Positions 58,997 to 64,000 of a stretch of DNA of 64,000 bases are shown one piece after another. The notes under the pieces are model-generated. The model was not told the origin of the DNA and made no database searches. It was given only the letters and a program-made list of their open reading frames with translations. Position 1 is the first letter of the stretch, and every line of letters begins with the position of its first letter. Both the position numbers and the translations under genes were made by a program. This stretch comes from Monarcha castaneiventris obscurior (Eukaryota; Chordata; Aves; Passeriformes; Monarchidae), in contig JAMPIT010000230.1 of NCBI GenBank assembly GCA_026261815.1, forward strand, positions 567,501 to 631,500. Direction: 5' to 3'.

Positions 58997-60628
58997 ATCA
59001 CATCAACAACTACATTTCCACCGGAGAACCCAGCTCCTCTCAGTTAATGCCACCAATCATTCTGGATTAGTTTATGTGAAATGCACCTCTAACTTCGCTC
59101 ATTTCCTGCACATTACTGAGAAGGAAAAGAAGAAAAGAGATAGGAGATTAGGGTGCACCCTGTAACAGCAGTGCCCTTTGCAAAAATACCTCCCACCTCC
59201 CTCTGTGACTGCCATTAGACAGCAGTTTGTGACACAAAAAATCCTTCCCAAGTCTGCTTGCTTGCCTTTCAAAGCTGAGGGCTCCATTTCCAAACCTGCC
59301 AGTTCCCTCATCCTCAAGAACCTCTCTGCTATAATCAGTCTATTTTCCAGACTTGAATTTTCTTAAAATAATAGGCAGAGATATCACAGATGCTCTTACA
59401 GCTATTTTTTCTTGTAATTTTGAAATCTCAATTTCATTTTTCAAAGTCTTATAAAAAATTGTAGTGCTGGGTAAAATGTGACCCCCTGTACACAGAAGGA
59501 CAGACTAGAAGCTGTTAATTCCCCCGCTCGGGCTTTAAAAGCACTGAAGACTCAGAGCAAGGTCAGAAACTGGATAATGATTTAATTTTAGGCTTCTTGA
59601 GGACTGGCTCATGTATTGAAACTTGGATTTACATCAGGTCTATTCTTAAGGGAATTGAGAGGTAGCAGAACAGGGGCATCTCCACTGTCTTGAAGCAAAA
59701 CGAACAAATTGCACAAACATTTTTGTTAAAAATTGCTTTAGTTTGAACTATATCCAGTTTTTGGTAAGAAAGAACTATGAAATAAAGGCCACTCTGGATG
59801 CACCATCTTGCTGAGCCCTGCTGCAGTTTGATTTCCTCGTGTGCATCTCTACCTAGAGCTTCTTCCATGCTGCTGTTCACACAACTTGTGGATACAAGGA
59901 GCTGGATCTCATCTTCATTCAGCACCAACTGAAAGCAATAACACTCCCTTAAAGTAATTTTCTCCCTCAGTGATCTCCCACAAGTAGTTTCTTAAAGATC
60001 ATTTTCAAATAGTGAGGTAATAAATGCTCTTTCCACAGCACATGGTCATCAAATTCCTGCTGTCAAAGGCTTTATATTTCCATATTTCCATGTTGACATA
60101 AAATCATGGGTCCTGCAAAAAAGGCAGTAAACACTGGTACAAAATTTATCTCCCAAATTCTCTCTCTCATTCAACAACTTTATTCTCCAAGGCACACTTT
60201 GACTCTCCTGTAAGCCCTTTCCAGAGCTGCAATATACGGATAAGTGAACAATTAAATTACAAGTTATGCACAGCTCAGCTATAAGTGCAACCTGCTCTCC
60301 TCCAAGAACAAAGTGGTGTTTCTCTGGACTCGGTAAAATCAGTGTTTCAGAGGGCACTGATGAGGATGTTGGTTCCTACTCCCTGCATTCCTCAGAGGCA
60401 GTGAAACCAAACTGCTGCTCTTCTCCCAGCTTTGGTAGGAAATCTGTTTGGTTCCCTTCATCTGTGGGAATCCATGGATAAAGAATATGGGGTTCCAGAG
60501 GGTAACAGAAACGGTCCAGGAACTTCTACATCTGCCTGGATCTACTCTTCCTAGCAAAGTGACCAGCAAAGGGAAAATTTATTTATTTCCGAGGTACTGT
60601 ATATACAAAATATATAAATTTATGCATG
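58997..60628. other. Unique sequence, nothing recognised
   Basis: About 1.6 kb. Open frames reach 102 codons (60049-60357, minus). The 176-codon plus frame 60448-60978 begins here and crosses the next CR1 piece, and it has no recognisable domain. Confidence 0.5.
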
Positions 60629-60716
60629 GTGTGATTCTTGGAGCTGACCTGTTGAGGCAAAATTGGCCTTTGATGATCCTGGTAGATTTCTTCCAACTCA
60701 GGATATTCTCTGATAC
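60629..60716 (+). mobile_element. CR1-type 3' tail, sense orientation
   Basis: About 88 bp: 'gtgtgattcttggagctgac', 'ctttgatgatcctggtagat' and 'ttccaactcaggatattctc', ending in 'tgata'. This is the CR1 end that closes with 'ctcaggatattctgtgattc', the same ending as the SINE at 63733. It could therefore be either a CR1 or the tail of a truncated SINE. Confidence 0.75.
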
Positions 60717-63495
60717 ATGGGACACAGCAAAACAGAGCAAGGGAGATCTCACAAGCATGAGGATGATCCTCCCATGGACCTGCATTTCACGTTCTCTGCT
60801 CACCAGACGCTGCTTGGACACAGTGCTAAGACTAGAAAAGACTTGTCTCCCTCATGGAATCCTCTGCTTGTTGGAAAGCCTTGAGAACAACCTTGCAGAC
60901 AGCCAGGAATCATCTCCTGGAAAATTACACTGCAGCTATTCCCTTCCAGTACTTTTATTTTTCATCAGCTCCATTTGAAACTTTGCGCTGTGCTGTAATG
61001 GCTTTCACGGTTCATTATTCCATCCAGTTGTACAGCACACTGAATCCCATAATAACAACTCCCAACACTTGAATATTTACTTGTTCTCCTTGTCATGTCT
61101 GATGGCTTTTTTTTTTTAGATTGCTAGTTAATAATAATCCTAGGCAACAGCATAAATATGCTCACAAAAAAAATAAATGAGTGAAACGAGCATGTTTTCA
61201 CTCCATGCTCAGTGTTCAGGCTGTGCATCCTTTCCCCCTGTGAATTCGAGGCATTTGAAGTTTACTGACCCCGTTAGCACAACTCTGCTGGGAGCCACAC
61301 TTTAAAAGTGAAAATATCTAACTGCACATATCGATTCTGCAGCCCACGGGTGTTCTGAAAAGCTGAATTAGCTTTGGGGGAAAGTTAACCTTGTCACTGC
61401 ACAGTGACAAAGCAAAAACTCGCTGGTTAAGCTCAGCACAGGTTCTGCCACCCTCCTGGAGCAGGGGAAGGCAGAGCCTGTCAGTCAGGAAATTGGGAGC
61501 AAAATAAAGCGATGTGGAGAAGGAGAAGCTGAATGACAATCAATCAAGAGCTGAGCAAGGGGAGTCACGATGGGAACAGCAAAAAATTGCCATGAGGAGA
61601 AAATGGGAAAAATATACACTGGGTTGCAAAGGGGAGGAGAACTGGAATGAAGGTTGCAAAGAGACTCATTTATACCTTGGCCAGAAAAAATGTGAGCTCC
61701 TACCCTGAACACGGCGTGGCAGAGAGACTGACCAATACCCAACGGGCAAACCTCTGAAAAGAGCAAGTGTTGCAGGCTCTGCCAACAGATTTTCCTCTGC
61801 ATATGCTGCTTTGTGGTGGCTGAGGCTGCCAGCTCAAGAGGAGGGTTGAGAGATGAAGCTTTCTCTTCTGTGCTCGCTTTAGAGACAAGGGAAGAAACTG
61901 GAAGATTTCCTCAGGTCACAGAAATGGCCATTGTCAAAGTTAGAATTAGGATTAATGCCCACCTGGCCCTCACCCCTCAGCTCTGCCTCATTCTTTGCTG
62001 TCCCACCTATCCACAGGTTTTCCAAAAGCACTCAGTTGCTGCTGCCACAGGAATAATCTGCAGCCCATCAAGGCTGATCTGGAAGAATGTCATTTATAAT
62101 GTACTGATGTGCTGTGGCATTGATCCACTGGTTCAATGAGCTCAGGAAGAAAAGGGAAGAAGGAAAAGGTGATTTGTGGAAGCTGGTTTCTGAAAGACCA
62201 AAAAAGAAAAATTAAAAATAATAAAATCAAGTCACTCTGGAACCCCAAAATATTAATGTCAAGTGACAAGTGCATGTTCCGAGACAGCTTTGTCTCCTAA
62301 GGCTGCATTTCTGCCTTTGAAGCAGAGAAAAGTTTAAAATCCAGAGTTTCTCAGAGAAATGAAAAAGCTTTTTACTCTCAGGCAGGCAAGCAGAGCCAGT
62401 GGCAGGCTGGATGTAAAGCAGAATGAAAACCTACCCTGTTTTATTTGTGAGAGGCTCCTCGGTGACACTTCAAACGCAAGAGATGACACAATTCTCTCCC
62501 CAAAATCATGCACATCTCTTGAGCAATGTCCCCTCTAGAGAAGGCACATCAGTGCCTAAATCCTGGAAAAATATTCAAGCATTGGGTATGGCTTATTTCC
62601 TTCACAGTAACTGGGGGGCTAAATTTTGGGTTTGTTCTGGAAAAGATGTAGATAATTCTGGGATGTTTTTGTCATGGCTGAGCAGGGCTTGAACTGAGCC
62701 TTTTGTGCCTCTCACCCACCCCACTGGTGAGGGAACTGGAGGGGACACAGCTGATCCCAAGTGATCCAAGGGATACTCCAGGCCATGTGGCATCATGCTC
62801 AGCAATAAAAATCAGGGAAAAGTTGTCCAGGGGACTGCCTGGGCATCGGTTGGTTGGTGGTTAGAAATTTTATGCAACATGATTTTGGTACTTCTGGGGC
62901 AGACTGTGAGGTCTCGGTGGCCTTGTTCAGTGTTTCACAAGCAAGAAAGGCTTCTGTATGAAAGTTTCCTTCTTTCTGTGATCTCCCCTTTGCTTCACCT
63001 CAAGGAAGGTGATCCTGCTAAGAGAGTGGCATAAGGGAAAAAGCTGGTGCTGCTTAAAAGTATGAAAAAAAAGAAGTGACAGTGATAAACAACAAGAACC
63101 AGACATGACAAAGACATAAAAAGTGTGGTTGGATGGAAAAGATTTTGTACGTGGGCTGCAGTTTCATTCCCCTGAGGACAGAGAGTGAAAACATCCCTGT
63201 AAATTCTAATTGAAGTGACAGCTGTAGTTAAACCACGTGTTGTGCATTAGCAGGTGTGGAAAAGGCAGGAATTAATACTCACACCAGGGTTTTGACAAAT
63301 GCCAGTGTGGAAATATGCAACATATGTGGCACGGGGTGTCCATACAGGAATTATCTGCAGAGGTACTGGATGTTATAGAGACTTGTACAGCAACAAAGGT
63401 ACCTTTTCAAGCAGTCCAAGAAGTGAAGAGAGATTTCCTTCATTTCTCTGACTCATTGCCCCTATCCAGAATAAAGATTGAGTCTGTACCCAACC
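60717..63495. other. Unique sequence, nothing recognised
   Basis: About 2.8 kb. The longest open frames are 108 codons (61813-62139, plus) and 105 codons (61485-61802, minus). Neither carries a recognisable domain, and no dispersed repeat was recognised. Confidence 0.45.
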
Positions 63496-63710
63496 ACAGA
63501 ATCACAGAGTGGCTGGGTTTGAAGGGACCTTAAAGATCATTTAGCTCCAATCCCCTGCCATGGGCAGGAATGCCACCCACCAGATCAGGTTGCTCAAGCA
63601 AAGCCTGGCCTTGAAAACTTCCAGGGATGGGGCATCCACAATGTCTACAGGCAGCACGTTCCAGTGCCTCACCACCCTCATATTGAACAATTTATTTGTT
63701 AGAACTAATC
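63496..63710 (-). mobile_element. CR1 3'-end fragment ('tgccatgggcaggga' type)
   Basis: Antisense with tail: 'cacagaatcacagagtggct', 'gggtttgaagggaccttaaa', 'cccctgccatgggcaggaat', 'cttccagggatggggcatcc' and 'gttccagtgcctcaccaccc', ending near 'agaactaatc'. About 215 bp remain. Confidence 0.95.
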
Positions 63711-63732
63711 TGAGGCATGAGGAAGGGGCAGA

Positions 63733-63872
63733 GGAGTCACGGAGCTCAGTTGTTTGGAGCATGGGGTTAAAAACACCAAGGTTGCTGTTCCATCCCTGTA
63801 CAGGCCATTGTAAGAGTTGGAAAAGAGATTCTTGTGTGCCCTTTCCAGCTCAGAATATTCTGTGATTCTGTT
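63733..63872 (+). mobile_element. tRNA-Ile-derived SINE with CR1-type tail (TguSINE1-like)
   Basis: The first 75 bp follow a tRNA-Ile gene almost step by step. The A-box region reads 'gagctcagttgtttggagca', the anticodon arm reads 'ggggttaaaaacaccaaggt', the B-box region reads 'tgttccatccctgtac', and 'aggcca' ends the acceptor side. The acceptor stem no longer pairs and the anticodon loop is changed, so it is not a working tRNA. After it come a short linker and a CR1-type tail, 'ccctttccagctcagaatat' and 'tctgtgattctg'. SINEs of this build depend on the CR1 reverse transcriptase for copying. From memory, this matches the composition of TguSINE1 of the zebra finch. Confidence 0.82.
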
Positions 63873-64000
63873 AAATTCTGTAATGCAAGTGTAGACTTGG
63901 AGGACAAATAATAAATAAATGCTTTCTTTTCCAGGGTTGTTTTCCTGCCCAGTGATAACACAGGAGATCCGCTGTCCTCTGCGACTCCTGGCTCCAGTGG

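Noticed and set aside
60448..60978. 176-codon plus-strand open frame
   Set aside because: It crosses a CR1-type tail (60629-60716), and the remainder resembles no known protein. Length alone is weak evidence in 64 kb of stop-poor sequence.
63733..63808. Functional tRNA-Ile gene
   Set aside because: The acceptor stem does not pair, the anticodon loop and B box are altered, and a CR1-type tail follows. It fits a SINE, not a tRNA gene.
1..64000. CRISPR array, operon or other bacterial-type system
   Set aside because: No regularly spaced repeats, no dense same-strand genes and no ribosome-binding-site pattern. The sequence is vertebrate throughout.

Overview
This 64 kb window looks like non-coding DNA from a bird, most likely a passerine (songbird). 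I find no exon, protein-coding gene or functional RNA gene I can support. The bird call rests on the repeats. There are 28 recognisable fragments of the avian LINE CR1, many ending in the typical CR1 tail (ATTCTATGATTCT on the sense strand). There are also seven solo-LTR retroviral remnants, and one tRNA-Ile-derived SINE with a CR1-type tail that resembles TguSINE1 of the zebra finch. No mammalian L1 or Alu is visible. Every open reading frame above about 125 codons lies in a repeat, in low-complexity sequence, or in unremarkable sequence with no recognisable domain.

Layout. 1-15.6 kb: scattered CR1 pieces, including the window's only long stretch of CR1 reverse transcriptase (1462-2295, minus strand), which has lost its catalytic residues. 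15.6-31.2 kb: two pairs of solo LTRs, family A (15662-16317 and 30488-31143) and family B (18970-19649 and 26777-27415), interleaved with more CR1. 31-38 kb: mostly unique AT-rich sequence, ending in a 418-bp compound pyrimidine microsatellite, (TTTCC)n then (TTTTCC)n then (TTTTTC)n. 39-48 kb: a CR1 cluster, then the family C pair (40698-41138 and 47510-47946) and a probable fourth LTR, D (46558-47200). 48-64 kb: CR1 fragments in unique sequence, with the SINE at the far right end.

The clearest result is the solo-LTR set. Each copy of A, B and C has TG...CA ends and its own flanking target-site duplication: 5 bp for A, 6 bp for B and 4 bp for C. These sizes are typical of ERVL-like, class II and class I elements respectively. 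Because each copy has its own duplication, the same-strand pairs are independent insertions that collapsed to single LTRs, not the two ends of one provirus. The LTR ends were defined by eye and are consistent between copies.

CR1 copies lie on the minus strand about three times as often as on the plus strand. This would fit an intron of a plus-strand gene, but it is only a hint. I did not find a previously undescribed biological system; the window reads as ordinary avian intergenic or intronic DNA.
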